From NCBI RefSeq assembly GCF_003254395.2, contig NC_037640.1:9654289-9718288 (forward strand): a stretch of 64,000 nucleotides of DNA, written 5' to 3'. Below the pieces are notes generated by a model that was not told the origin of the DNA, searched no databases, and worked only from the letters and a program-made list of their open reading frames with translations. Source of the DNA: Apis mellifera. Its lineage: Eukaryota > Arthropoda > Insecta > Hymenoptera > Apidae. A program made the translations under genes and the position numbers. Positions 27,230 through 38,543 of the stretch are shown in pieces (positions within the stretch are counted from its first letter, which is position 1; each line of letters opens with the position of its first letter).

Positions 27230-28960
27230 TGTTCGTGCATCGTCGCGTTTATAGGGGCACGTGTAATCGCGAGAGAGAGAGAGAGAGAGAGGCGTGCACT
27301 TGTCCGACAGGGGCATAAAGAGAACGGTCGGCGCGCGCCGGCATATAAAGGATATATCCTCGTGCGTCCTCCCGTGAATCTAAAAATCTGTTTCTAGGCT
27401 GCCCGGCCAGTTTTCGAGCACCAGGATGGGAAGACACCATCACCGGTTGCGCACCAGATCTTGACACGCACGAGTCCACGAGTCCTGCTGGCCTTAGGCC
27501 GGTTTCCTGGAGGCCCGCAATTAAAATCGCAACCGCCTCCTCCCACTCTGCACTCGCACAAAGCGTGAAGGGCCTTCCTCCTGTTTTCAATCGTTCGTCG
27601 TCTCTCTCTTTCGAGAAGGAGAAACGCGGAGAGAATTTGGATCGAGAAAATCGAGAAGAAAGGAGAATTGCTCGTGGAAAAATGGGACGTGATTGTATTT
27701 GAGACGGAGAATATGTTCCAGGGATCATCGGATCGTTTAATATCCACATTCTTATTCATGCGGCAAGTAATACAAGGAGTGACGGGGGAATACGCGAGAG
27801 TGCGGCTGTCTCGAACGCGTGGGCGTAGAGTCCACTCCTTCGGATCCAGCTTCGAATAATATTTTTTCTTACTCCTACACGCGCAAATCTTTCCAACCGA
27901 TACGATGGTATCGCGGCCGGTTGTAACCGGAAGTAACCAATCGGCAGAGATCCTCGCATCACGTGCATCTCCTCGTCGGCTCCTCTTCCCCGCAACCGAG
28001 CTCTCCGCTCCTTCGATCCGCGCCCACCACTTTTCCTTTTTTTCTCCTTCTCACCCACCCTCGTGAAACCTCTTGAAAACGTTGGAGTAAAAATCGAAAC
28101 GAAAAACGCTCTCCTCGATCCGATTCCACGTGGCCAGAGATCCAAGCCAAGAGGCATGCATCTGTATCTCGGTATGCAGGTCACCCCATTCGTGAGTCCA
28201 CAAATCAAACCGGATGCATTGTCTGATCAGATAACGCGCGAGTTTATGTTATCTCGCGGTGGCTACCGCATAACTCTCGCTCGAGTTATCACGAGCATCC
28301 ACCTAAGGAGAGGAGGGAGGGAGGGAGAAGGGAAGAGGATGGACGGAGGACATGCCGCGGCGACGTTGCTGACGTGAGCTTAAGCGTGCGCGGGCACGGG
28401 CATGAGCGTGTGTTTACGCGCGTGTTGCGACTCGGAGTCGCGACACCAACTTTTATTGCGATCCCTCCGTGAGAAACGACGTGCACGGGACACGTGCAGC
28501 TACGTGGACCGATAACCGGCCTTCCCGTCGAGATCTGTCCCCGCCGCTGTGCGCCTCGCGTCCCGACCGGGGGGAAATCAACGCCGGCTTCCCACCTTTG
28601 TGGAAAAATGGCGCGATACCTTTCCTCGCCGCGCCCCGATTATCGTCGTGTTCACGGCGTTCGTGTCCGTTTCGAAGTTTTATTAGGTCGAACTTTTGAA
28701 CGCGATTGGGAAGTGTTACACGTACCGCGATGGTAGTTGGGAACGCACGTGACACTTTTACCTACCAGGGGACCCTGGTAAGACCGGGGCTCTATGACGG
28801 GGATAGATCCAGTCGTCCGGTGCATTTTTCACCGAGTGGCTACGCAGACTTGGACACCGTTCACGTGTCACGTGCGATTCGACCGCATCGATTCGAAACG
28901 GAACAGAGACAAAAAAGAAGCAAAAGAAAGAGGAGGTAATTAAGTGTATCTAAAGTGTAT
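27230..28960. other. Broad GC-rich, CpG-rich island; possible promoter or exon cluster
   Basis: Long frames are open on both strands. On the plus strand, a good acceptor (TCTGTTTCTAG) near 27397 is followed by a frame reading AARPVFEHQDGKTPSPVAHQ and about 40 more residues to a TGA near 27563. On the plus strand again, 28156-28377 is open from an ATG (MHLYLGMQVTPFVSPQIKPD). The minus strand is open 28208-27756. None matches a family I know. A (GA)n lies at 27270-27292, and dyads occur at GCGACTCGGAGTCGC (about 28426) and TACCAGGGGACCCTGGTA (28764). The island ends sharply at about 28940, just before the composite repeat element. Confidence 0.35.
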
Positions 28961-29462
28961 TTAAATTACATTTTTACATAGTTTTATTTATTGACTTATT
29001 TATCCTTTTTTGTTTCTAGTCGCTGAGAATACAGTTTGAAGAGGCGGGTACTGAGAAACGGGTAAGTAAATGAAATAAATTATAATTATAATTAGATATA
29101 AGTAAAATGTTGAAAAAATGATTAGGTCCTGAAACAATTTGGCGAAGAGGTAAGTATACGCAGGTAAGTATAACAGGTAAGTATAAGGTAAGTAAAAAAA
29201 ATAGATAAGCAAACGCAAATTTCAGAAAAATTTTACGTAGTACCTCTTCAACGGTTATATTCTCCTGATATATCGTCAAAAATTGAGACAAAAATTTTTG
29301 CCATTTAATTCTTGAAAAAATTTTGCATGCCATCTCTTTTTGAATTATATTCTCCTGATACAATTGAAAAATTGGCAAAAATTTTTGTTCATTCAAAAAT
29401 TTCCATAATTCCAGGAATTTGACATCATTTCCAAGAATTGTCGAAATTCCTGGAAAAAAATT

Positions 29463-31440
29463 TCTCGAACGACCTCCTGTCAACTTATGTTTTCCTAATA
29501 CAAAGTGGAATTTTTGGACAAAAATTTTTCTATCGCTCAGGGATTTTCGACATTAATACTTTTTCTTAATATCTCCCTTATTATTCAGAATATTAAAAAA
29601 TGTTTCAAATAAAAGTTGATTGGTTTCGAAAGGGCTATATTATGACGCTCTCAGTTTTTTACTAGGTAGACCAGTAAGGAGCTTTTTTAGCACAACTTTG
29701 TTTTTTTTACTGATAACATGTATTTTTTAAAGGGCCAATCGATAGAGCATAAAATTTCCTATAAAAAAGTATTAACCCACTTATAGCGAAAAACCAATAG
29801 TTTAAAAGATATAGCAAAAATTAGAAATTTTTAGGAGGTCGACCTCCTGTCGTATCATGTTCTCCTAATACAAAATCGAGTTTTTGGACAAAAATTTTTC
29901 TTCGGTCCCCGAAATTTCGACGTTTGTACTTTTTTTTTAATATCTCCCTTATTATTCAGAATATTAAAAAATGTTTCAAATAAAAGTTGATTGGTTTCGA
30001 AAGGGCTATATTATGACGCTCTCAGTTTTTTACTAGGTAGACCAGTAAGGAGCTTTTTTAGCACAACTTTGTTTTTTTTACTGATAACATGTATTTTTTA
30101 AAGCGCCAATCGATAGAGCATAAAATTTCCTATAAAAAAGTATTAACCCACTTATAGCGAAAAACCAATAGTTTAAAAGATATAGCAAAAATTAGAAATT
30201 TTTAGGAGGTCGACCTCCTGTCGTATCATGTTCTCCTAATACAAAATCGAGTTTTTGGACAAAAATTTTTCTTCGGTCCCCGAAATTTCGACGTTTGTAC
30301 TTTTTTTTTAATATCTCCCTTATTATTCAGAATATTAAAAAATGTTTCAAATAAAAGTTGATTGGTTTCGAAGGGCTATATTATGACGCTCTCAGTTTTT
30401 TACTAGGTAGACCAGTAAGGAGCTTTTTTAGCACAACTTTGTTTTTTTTACTGATAACATGTATTTTTTAAAGCGCCAATCGATAGAGCATAAAATTTCC
30501 TATAAAAAAGTATTAACCCACTTATAGCGAAAAACCAATAGTTTAAAAGATATAGCAAAAATTAGAAATTTTTAGGAGGTCGACCTCCTGTCGTATCATG
30601 TTCTCCTAATACAAAATCGAGTTTTTGGACAAAAATTTTTCTTCGGTCCCCGAAATTTCGACGTTTGTACTTTTTTTTTAATATCTCCCTTATTATTCAG
30701 AATATTAAAAAATGTTTCAAATAAAAGTTGATTGGTTTCGAAAGGGCTATATTATGACGCTCTCAGTTTTTTACTAGGTAGACCAGTAAGGAGCTTTTTT
30801 AGCACAACTTTGTTTTTTTTACTGATAACATGTATTTTTTAAAGCGCCAATCGATAGAGCATAAAATTTCCTATAAGAAAGTATTAACCCACTTATAGCG
30901 AAAAACCAATAGTTTAAAAGATATAGCAAAAATTAGAAATTTTTAGGAGGTCGACCTCCTGTCGTATCATGTTCTCCTAATACAAAATCGAGTTTTTGGC
31001 AAAAATTTTTCTTCGGTCCCCGAAATTTCGACGTTTGTACTTTTTTTTTAATATCTCCCTTATTATTCAGAATATTAAAAAATGTTTCAAATAAAAGTTG
31101 ATTGGTTTCGAAGGGGCTATATTATGACGCTCTCAGTTTTTTACTAGGTAGACCAGTAATGAGCTTTTTTAGCACAACTTTGTTTTTTTTACTGATAACA
31201 TGTATTTTTTAAAGCGCCAATCGATAGAGCATAAAATTTCCTATAAGAAAGTATTAACCCACTTATAGCGAAAAACCAATAGTTTAAAAGATATAGCAAA
31301 AATTAGAAATTTTTAGGAGGTCGACCTCCTGTCGTATCATGTTCTCCTAATACAAAATCGAGTTTTTGGCAAAAATTTCGTTTTCTCCATCCATTTCGAA
31401 ATTCTGTGAAAAATTTCTGGGTTGACCTCGTGGCAGCTTA
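29463..31440. repeat. Core tandem array of 370-bp units (five copies plus partial)
   Basis: Unit starts, taken at the palindrome AGGAGGTCGACCTCCT, are 29833, 30204, 30574, 30945 and 31315, a period of 370-371. One more copy precedes (about 29463-29832), its first 110 bases more diverged. The last start is followed by only about 65 matching bases before the sequence drifts. Units differ by isolated bases: AAAGGGCCAATCG versus AAAGCGCCAATCG, CTATAAAAAAG versus CTATAAGAAAG, TTTTTGGACAAAA versus TTTTTGGCAAAA, and one AGTAATGAG. The last two units share variants, pointing to recent local amplification. All units are in one orientation and none has a long open frame. Confidence 0.95.
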
Positions 31441-31499
31441 TGTTTTCCTGATATAAAATCGAAAAATTGGCCAAAATTTTCCTTTGCTCAAGAATTTGC

Positions 31500-32035
31500 A
31501 AAAACTCTTAAAATTTTAATTTTTTCGTTTTGTGTGCTTATCTTCTATTCTTATCTTTTTTATATACAGCTTTTTAAATGTTACGCTTCCGAAATAAATA
31601 TTTTTTTTTATCATTTCATTTAATATTAATTGTAAAATTTATCATATGTTATACTTACCTTTTATAAACTCTGATATTTTTTAAGATTGTTTTTTAAGGA
31701 AAGGAAAGATAAAGGAAAAAATGAAAAGAAAATAAGAAATATATATATAATATATGTTTATTAAATATTAAAGTTACATTACATATAATTTATAGTTATA
31801 ATATATTGCATATTACAATATAACAATACATTGTACAATGTTATTTTGCGTATTACATTACATATATGTTATAATGATCTTGATTCTATGTTGTCTTGTC
31901 CAGTTTCAACTTAATGATGTTGAATCTTGTGAAGTAATGGCCACGATGTAAGGGCTGCTAAAGAATGAATCCACTTGAGAATCACGTTGCTTGTCAATCT
32001 TGTTCTCAGGATGGTTGAATTAATAATAAGCAATC
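31500..32035. other. A+T-rich spacer within the composite element
   Basis: Mainly A+T-rich, with ATATATATAATATATG (31741) and a series of ATTACATATAA/CATTGTACAATG words at 31770-31880. No coding frame. Confidence 0.6.
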
Positions 32036-32514
32036 TTCTGTCAACTTATGTTCTCCTGATACAAAGTCGAAAAATTAGTTATAAATTGCTGAAAAATTTC
32101 GGAAGAATGTATGTATCATTTCCAAGAATTTTAAAAATTCTGGGAATTTGATGTCATTTCCAGGAATTGTTAAAATTCTTGGAAAAATTCATCGATTGAC
32201 CTCTTATTAATTTATATTCTTCTAATATAAATTCGAATTTTTGAGCAACAAAAATTTTTATTAAAATTTCTAGAAGTAATAATTTTTATGAAATTTTATA
32301 TACTTAACTGTCTAATACTTACTATTATGTACTTACCTGTATACTTACGTATTGCATTTGTTATTTTTACTTTTGTTTAGATTTTGTATACTTTTTTCAA
32401 TAGTTCTCTTAATTCTAGATATACTTACCAAGATTTACCATCTTTTTACAATATCGAATGTTATTCAACATTTTTTTTCAATTTTTTAATTCTGATATCG
32501 CATATATTTTTTAT

Positions 32515-32770
32515 TTGGAATATCTCGTTTCTTTTTAACAATATCAAAAAATGTTTTAAATAAAAGTTGATACGTTTTGCCAGAATTATATTCTAATATT
32601 GATAATTTTTTTGTAAATAACTGCATTAAGAATCTATAAAAATCAACATTGTTTTTTTTAAATACAATTACATATTTTTTAATGCGTTATTCGATGCAGT
32701 TTAATTTCCTCTGTAAAAAAAATATTAAACTATGTTAGTCGAAAAGTTATTGGCATCGATAATAATGAAA
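32515..32770. repeat. Strongly diverged relative of the 370-bp unit outside the element
   Basis: Shares in order with the core unit: GAATATCTC, AATATCAAAAAATGTTT followed by AAATAAAAGTTGAT, CTATATTATGA-like words, GTTTTTTTTA, ACATATTTTTTAATGCG, TTTAATTTCCT and TATTAAAC followed by a TAG-CGAAAA pattern. It lies beyond the right arm with the same orientation as the core. Homology is judged by eye. Confidence 0.6.
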
Positions 32771-32999
32771 TGTACAATATATACATACGCTAGAATAAGA
32801 AAATAAACATTAAATTCTTTTATTTTCCGATCGATGTATCTTTAATTTCCAAATTTTCAACCTCCAATTCTTCTAACTTCACATTTTTTTCCAAGTTCTG
32901 AAATACTTTACCTCTACTCCCGATCAATTTCCATCCTCACCTCTTCTCAATTCAATCTTTCTCAAATCTCGTCATCGTGTAATTAATCAAATCCAAAGA

Positions 33000-33620
33000 A
33001 ATATTGGAAAAAAAAAATCGTGGAAAATCGAAAAATTCACACTTCCTATCAAATCTCCTCCTCCATCGAGATCAAGCATCCCTGGTTCGATTGGCGAGGA
33101 CACGCATCTTTAAACATAACCTTACGCCAAAGACAACGTACGTCGTGGGACATACACCGGCGAATGTTAAGAGGTCCCTTTCGAGCGTGTCCCCGAGCCT
33201 TGGTACCGAGGCCAGGATGTTCTATAACGTACATCCACGGCTGTGGGCTGCTGGGAATACGGCGTGGGTACTTACCTTTAGCCGAGAGAGCCGATCGCCT
33301 TTCTCAGAATTAGATAAGTCCCTTTATTGGTGATCGGATCACAGCAGCAGCCAGCAGCAGCAGCAGCAGCAGGAGCAGCAGAGCGGCAGCAAGTTCAAGG
33401 TTGGCTGGTTAAAAATAACCAGCTTGGCGGACTCTCGCTCGGCTGAGAGAACTGCTGCTGCCGCCGTTCCCTCCGCTTGCTAAACTCGACCGGAAATCTA
33501 CTGTCCGACGTTGAACCGAGTTTCCAGCTCCCCTGGAACGCCAGTCCCCGCCAGACAGAGACGGTGATTATTCTTTCCAACAACGGTTGACGACCGTTCC
33601 TCATTGTTGCGTGTTGACAG
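33000..33620. other. GC-rich island with a CAG/CTG repeat and a good minus-strand splice donor
   Basis: On the minus strand, CTAAAG|GTAAGTACCC places a near-consensus donor at 33270-33275, so a minus-strand exon could end at 33276 and extend up to about 33600. That stretch is rich in CTG units (33342-33392) and has a 69-codon frame ending at 33395. The plus strand is also open in two frames over 33004-33333. No family is recognised in any frame. A 5' UTR exon of a minus-strand gene is the reading I prefer, with low certainty. Confidence 0.25.
33342..33392. repeat. Imperfect CAG/CTG repeat
   Basis: CAGCAGCAGC, then six further CAG units, with GGAG, GAG and CGG interruptions. Confidence 0.88.
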
Positions 33621-34800
33621 TTTCGGTATCAGGAGGATAGATTTCATGCGAAAAATGTAACTGATCTATGATGGTGATTTAAATATAACGACAATTAAGT
33701 TAACTATGAAACCGTAATTACGTTGGTCTGGAAAAAAGTAAAAGATCCGTTATAGATGTTAAATCGATGTAGGCCACGCGTGTCTTAACCACAATCGATA
33801 ATTAGACACTTTGAAACTTAAATGGAGGCAATCGAAATATCTCTCATATATAAAGAGACGTATACGTCTAGTAATAAAATGGAAAATACAAAATGCGTAA
33901 TATTTCAAGATTATATTTTCTTAAGGAAAAAATAAATTTTAAAGTTACAACTTGATATAAAGCGATGGAGTATAACGTATGTAAAGTGATAAGATATATA
34001 TTATATATATATATTTACTATAAAATAATATTAACAGTTAAGTCGAATGGATATTTATCATATTGAACGACTTGCATACCGTATCACGAGAAAAATTATA
34101 CATCCTTTATCCACGTCGTTCTGAGAAATTATATTGCACAATCTTCCCCATAAAATTATATCCTTATATTATTCTAAATTTTATGTTGATATATATATGT
34201 ATATCAACCAGGTTACAATATCAGTAATTAGATAAACAGTTATGCCATAATGCGACGAAGTAACTGCGTTCCAGGCTACTAAAAACTTCATGAACACTTT
34301 TTCTTCGGCAAAGGAAAGCTATTCCCCCCTCAGATGTATCGACATACCGTTACGCAACCCATCAACCAGCCAGCTTATCAAATCAATTTTCTCCACTCGT
34401 ATCCAATCTACCCTTGTTTTAACAATATTACATATTATATCCTAACAAACAATCTACCTCGTCTCGTTCAACTTCGATACTTAACCCCAATATTGAAAAT
34501 ATTTATTGACCAACTATATTATTATTACTAAATATAATTAACCCCAATATCCAACCGTATCAAAGCCGTATCTAAACGTATATGAAACATTGTCAAACAC
34601 TTTCATCCACCATTCCTAACCTAACCTATTTTAACATTGCTAAATTAATCCGACCCCTTGACAATTTCTACTTTCCCCACCCTAACCTAAAAAAAAAAAA
34701 AAAAAAAAAAACACCACCGTCAACAAGAATCCCCGCAATTTGTCGTTCCATGAATAATCGATAACCTTCCTGTCGAAAGTATATAGACGCGGTAACGGTT
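33620..34800. other. Noncoding A+T-rich stretch
   Basis: Contains a TA-rich run at 33995-34015, several CCTAACC words (34618, 34682) and an A run at 34688-34710. No gene recognised. Confidence 0.6.
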
Positions 34801-34807
34801 TTACAAC

Positions 34808-35233
34808 GTGGAAAACGCCATCGACACCTCGTGTCACGATGTTACCAAGAATAAATGGCACGAGCTCTGGCCGTGCACGCGCATAGCTGAGCTTCTCGAC
34901 ACTGCCGCAACGGCGCCTCCACCGTGTGTATCGTCGCAAACCCGTGTTACGAGGTCGAGCGTGTTCGACCGGCTCTCGATGCTCGACTTCGCGTGCTTTA
35001 TGGACCTAAATATCGCGAACTGGGTAAAGAGCACGCGAGCAAGCGATCCCCAATGCGGGGTCAACGGGGTTGAATCGAGCTGGGAAGAGATCGAGCAATT
35101 ACTCGGAAGCGATCGTTCTTGGCGGGAGATTCTTCGAGTATCCGTACGAATACCGGATATCTCGAAAATTACAACGAAGAGTTTGCCTGTTGTGGCTGAG
35201 TATGTAAGAGGTTATGTGAGAAAGAAAAAATGA
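34808..35233 (+). CDS. Unrecognised open frame, possible terminal exon (doubtful)
   Basis: Open for about 141 codons to a TGA at 35231-35233. The first ATG in frame is at about 34979 (MLDFACFMDLNIANWVKSTR); before it the frame is open but starts with GTG, so if real it would be entered by splicing. The last 85 residues have balanced composition, with ESSWEEIEQLLGSDRSWREI followed by a basic C-terminus ending KKK. An AATAAA follows at about 35292. No domain or family is recognised. The minus strand is open for about 76 codons in the same place, which weakens the case. Confidence 0.25.
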   Translation: MENAIDTSCHDVTKNKWHELWPCTRIAELLDTAATAPPPCVSSQTRVTRSSVFDRLSMLDFACFMDLNIANWVKSTRASDPQCGVNGVESSWEEIEQLLGSDRSWREILRVSVRIPDISKITTKSLPVVAEYVRGYVRKKK

Positions 35234-37895
35234 TTCGATACTTATTGACTGTAACGAGTTTGAAGCGTTATTATTTAAATGTTATAAAAAAGAATAAAAT
35301 AATCGAAATGATAATTTGTAAAGATTTGAAGAACATCAAGGTTTAAAGATTGGAATAGTATAATTGGAATTTTATTTTTATCCTGAAATGATAATGAAAT
35401 TTTCTATTTGATATAATATATTCTAGTAAAAATGTATTGTTGAAGAAAAAGAAAGTGAAACAGGTAATGAATAATACACCACGTGAGTTCAACAGCGATT
35501 CCGTCAACGTCGCGTTTTATTGAATAATCAAAGTGGTAACACTATAGTAGTGACATTTTTCATAAGTGTAATAAATGATTAGCCTAAAAATTCTACCGCT
35601 GCATCGTCATAGTGATCACCATCATCGTTATTATTCATCATTCTCGTCATCACTATCAGCATCGATAACGTTGTCACATCTCGTTTCGAAATGGAGAAAA
35701 GAAAGAAAAAAAAAAAAACTAACAAAAGGAAAAAAAAAATCTGCTGCTAAATCTTAATATAAACGAACCATTGTTCACATCGTTCTTTTACATACTAATT
35801 ATTATACGTATATAATCGATATTGCATTAATCTTAAAAATTAAAATCGGTGTGACAGTGTGTGTGTTTCTTCTGCGCGTCGCGTGTTCATATTTTATATT
35901 ACGTATAGCTTCGTACACATTAGGTACAATTACAGTATAAATCGATCCCGGAAGCAGACGAGATTTTCCGCTCCCGGAAAAATATATATATATATATGTA
36001 TAAATGGCGGCCTAAATCGTGTCGACGAATTTCACGGTTCGGTAACATTCATCGACGTTATTATTTCAACGCTATTAATTCTTATCCCATCTCTTTTTCT
36101 CAATCCCTTCTCAAATTTGTACGGTCAATCTGATAAAATCATTTATCGAATGGAACGAAAACGGAATATCTCGATCCTCCACGATTTAGATCGATATTAA
36201 AATTTCATTCGCACGAAAAAGCTTGACGCTGTGGAAATGGAATGTAAATTTGGATAAAATAGAGATGATGATTTTTTTTTTTTTGCAAATATTATCCGAG
36301 AAATGTTCGTAATTAATCCTCAATTAGTATATATAGTATAATCATCGTGAAGTATAACGATCACGACAGAAGTTAGGTTATTTAATTCCCTAGATCTGTA
36401 CAGCATAGATTTTTTTGGTTTTTTTGTTTTTAGTGTATCTTATATATCTTTATATTTTCAATCGTTATTATTTTTTTTTATATTAATTTTTTTTTATATT
36501 ATTTTTATCTTACATTTATAATTATACAGACTTTCTCGTGTAAAATATCGTATAAAATACGAAGTAAAATAAAATACCCTAGAATTAAATAAATTAACTC
36601 GAAACTGTCATCACCGTTTATAATTTAATTACACTCATTGAGGATTAAAAATACGAAATTAATCGTCGTAAAGCGATTTTGCTGATTTTTTATAAGTGCA
36701 GAAGAGACATAGTAGAAAAATAGACGTTTTGAAAGACGTTTTCGCAGCTAGCTTGAGCTTGGCGTCAGCACATTTCGCAGAAGCAAAGGAACTTACGTTA
36801 TATTGCGGAGGATCGATATACTGCGTTCTTCGACATTTATTAAAAAAAAGAAAAAGATTGCAACGATTTATTTATTTATTTTTTTCTCCCCAATTTATGC
36901 GATATACGAGCTTCAACGAGTATTAATTAATAAAACTCGCTCGTTGTAAATCAAAGATGCTACATTGATGTGAATTTATAATATTTTTTTAATTATCAAT
37001 TTGTTGAATAGTAAATATAATGTTTAAACGTACTGTTTCTGGATATTTTAAAATTATAAAACATTCAACATTTCATTTATTCATTATTCTTTTCTATTAT
37101 ACCCCTATTACTTAGATTCATTTTCTTCTTTAAAGGAATATACCGTCTCGTAAAAGGATAAATTTTCTTTCTTCTAAGTAACGACGCTTAAAAGTAATTT
37201 AAAAAGAAAAAAATAAAACTACGAATTTCAAGAGAGAAGAATCTTTGTTCACAGGAAGAAATCAATTTCGAAGGAATATAAGTGTGTACAAAGAGATGTG
37301 TATACAAAGATTAAAATGTCAAAAATTCTAACTATTGCTAATTTCCTACGAGAAAATAATTTAACGTAGTTCTCTTGTGAAACGTGTATATATATATATG
37401 TATACATATATATATCAATGTATTACTTTTATATCGTGAACGATGAAATATCAAAATTGATTCTCGTCGTGAATTTCGTCGTGAAACAGATTGGATAATA
37501 ATGGAATTATGATTAACGTTTCTATCGTTTAATACATACGTTCTACATGATAAAAAGGGGAAAAGTGTTTAACATTAATTGCAATGGCTAATGTAAGACT
37601 AATTTAAGAAAAGAAAAGAAAAAAAAAGTAGAAGAAGAAGAAGAAAAATAAGAAATCGAATCGAAAAGGCACGATCAAGAGAGGAGATTTTTAATTTAAT
37701 TACATACGCTTTTGTTCTCCCCCCCCTCTCATGTCGTGTCTCTCGATCGCTTTCTCTTTCACTCGTTCCCTCTCACTCTTCTCGCATAATTAATCGCTAT
37801 AGATCGTTAAGTAACTAGAGTTTTTGTTGTCGAAAAATAGGACACGTCGCGTTTCTATCTCGGTCCCTTGTTTATTCAACTTTTCATTCTTTCTG

Positions 37896-37927
<32 letters not shown>

Positions 37928-38494
37928 CCATCTCTCCATTTATCTAAGGTTCATTGAGGAGATGCACAGATCTTAAAGTATCTAAAAATAAGTAAAAATG
38001 TAGTAACTTTTATTACTTATTTTTTTTATAAGTAATTCGTAAATAATTAATTAATGTTAGAACTTTTATTTACTTACTTTGTTATAAGTAATTATTAAAT
38101 GTAAAATTCAAATATATAATTCTTATAATTGTTATATAATATAAATTTTAACTAAATTTTAATTTTTGTAATCGTAGATATATTAGAAAATGATCCTCGG
38201 CATCATATTTCTAAATCTATTAAAATATACACAACTTATATAAAGTACATTATCGAGACGAAGTGTGAAACGTCTGAATGAAATGAAAAATCATTCGATT
38301 CAATTAAATGAAAAAAATTATAAATTGCTTGATCCTAAAAAGAAAAAAGAAAAAACTTGTAAAAATGTCAAGGAATAAAAAAGTTTTTGATAAAAAAAAA
38401 AAATAAAATAAAATAAAAAGAAATAGAAAAAAATCAGCTTTCTCAACGTTTCAATCCTTCGTTTCAACCACATTTTACTTCTTCTTAATCCTAG

Positions 38495-38497
<3 letters not shown>

Positions 38498-38541
<44 letters not shown>
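38498..38541. repeat. 44-base A homopolymer
   Basis: Uninterrupted A run following CCTAGATT. No recognisable retrocopy lies immediately upstream, and no target-site duplication was seen. Confidence 0.9.

Positions 38542-38543
<2 letters not shown>

Larger units (their letters stand above)
29040..32440. mobile_element. Composite foldback-like repeat element (unclassified)
   Basis: A bounded structure in unique DNA. The left arm (about 29060-29230) carries GGTAAGTA at 29061, 29149, 29163, 29176 and 29187 and then AAATTTCAGAAAAATTTTACG. The right arm (about 31650-32430) carries the inverse, TACTTACC or close variants, at 31652, 32316, 32330, 32342 and 32422. Reversed, 32270-32349 reads GTAAGTATACAGGTAAGTAC and later AAAATTTCATAAAAATTATTAC, alignable with the left arm. 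Between the arms are short repeat units (29255-29480, 31390-31500, 32035-32260) sharing CTTATGTTCTCCTGATACAA-like words, and a core of 370-bp tandem units. No transposase or other protein is encoded. Foldback-type or other non-autonomous element is inferred; the termini are not precisely defined and no target-site duplication was identified. Confidence 0.55.

Noticed and set aside
29463..31440. CRISPR array
   Set aside because: Whole 370-bp units repeat without distinct spacers, and the DNA is animal.
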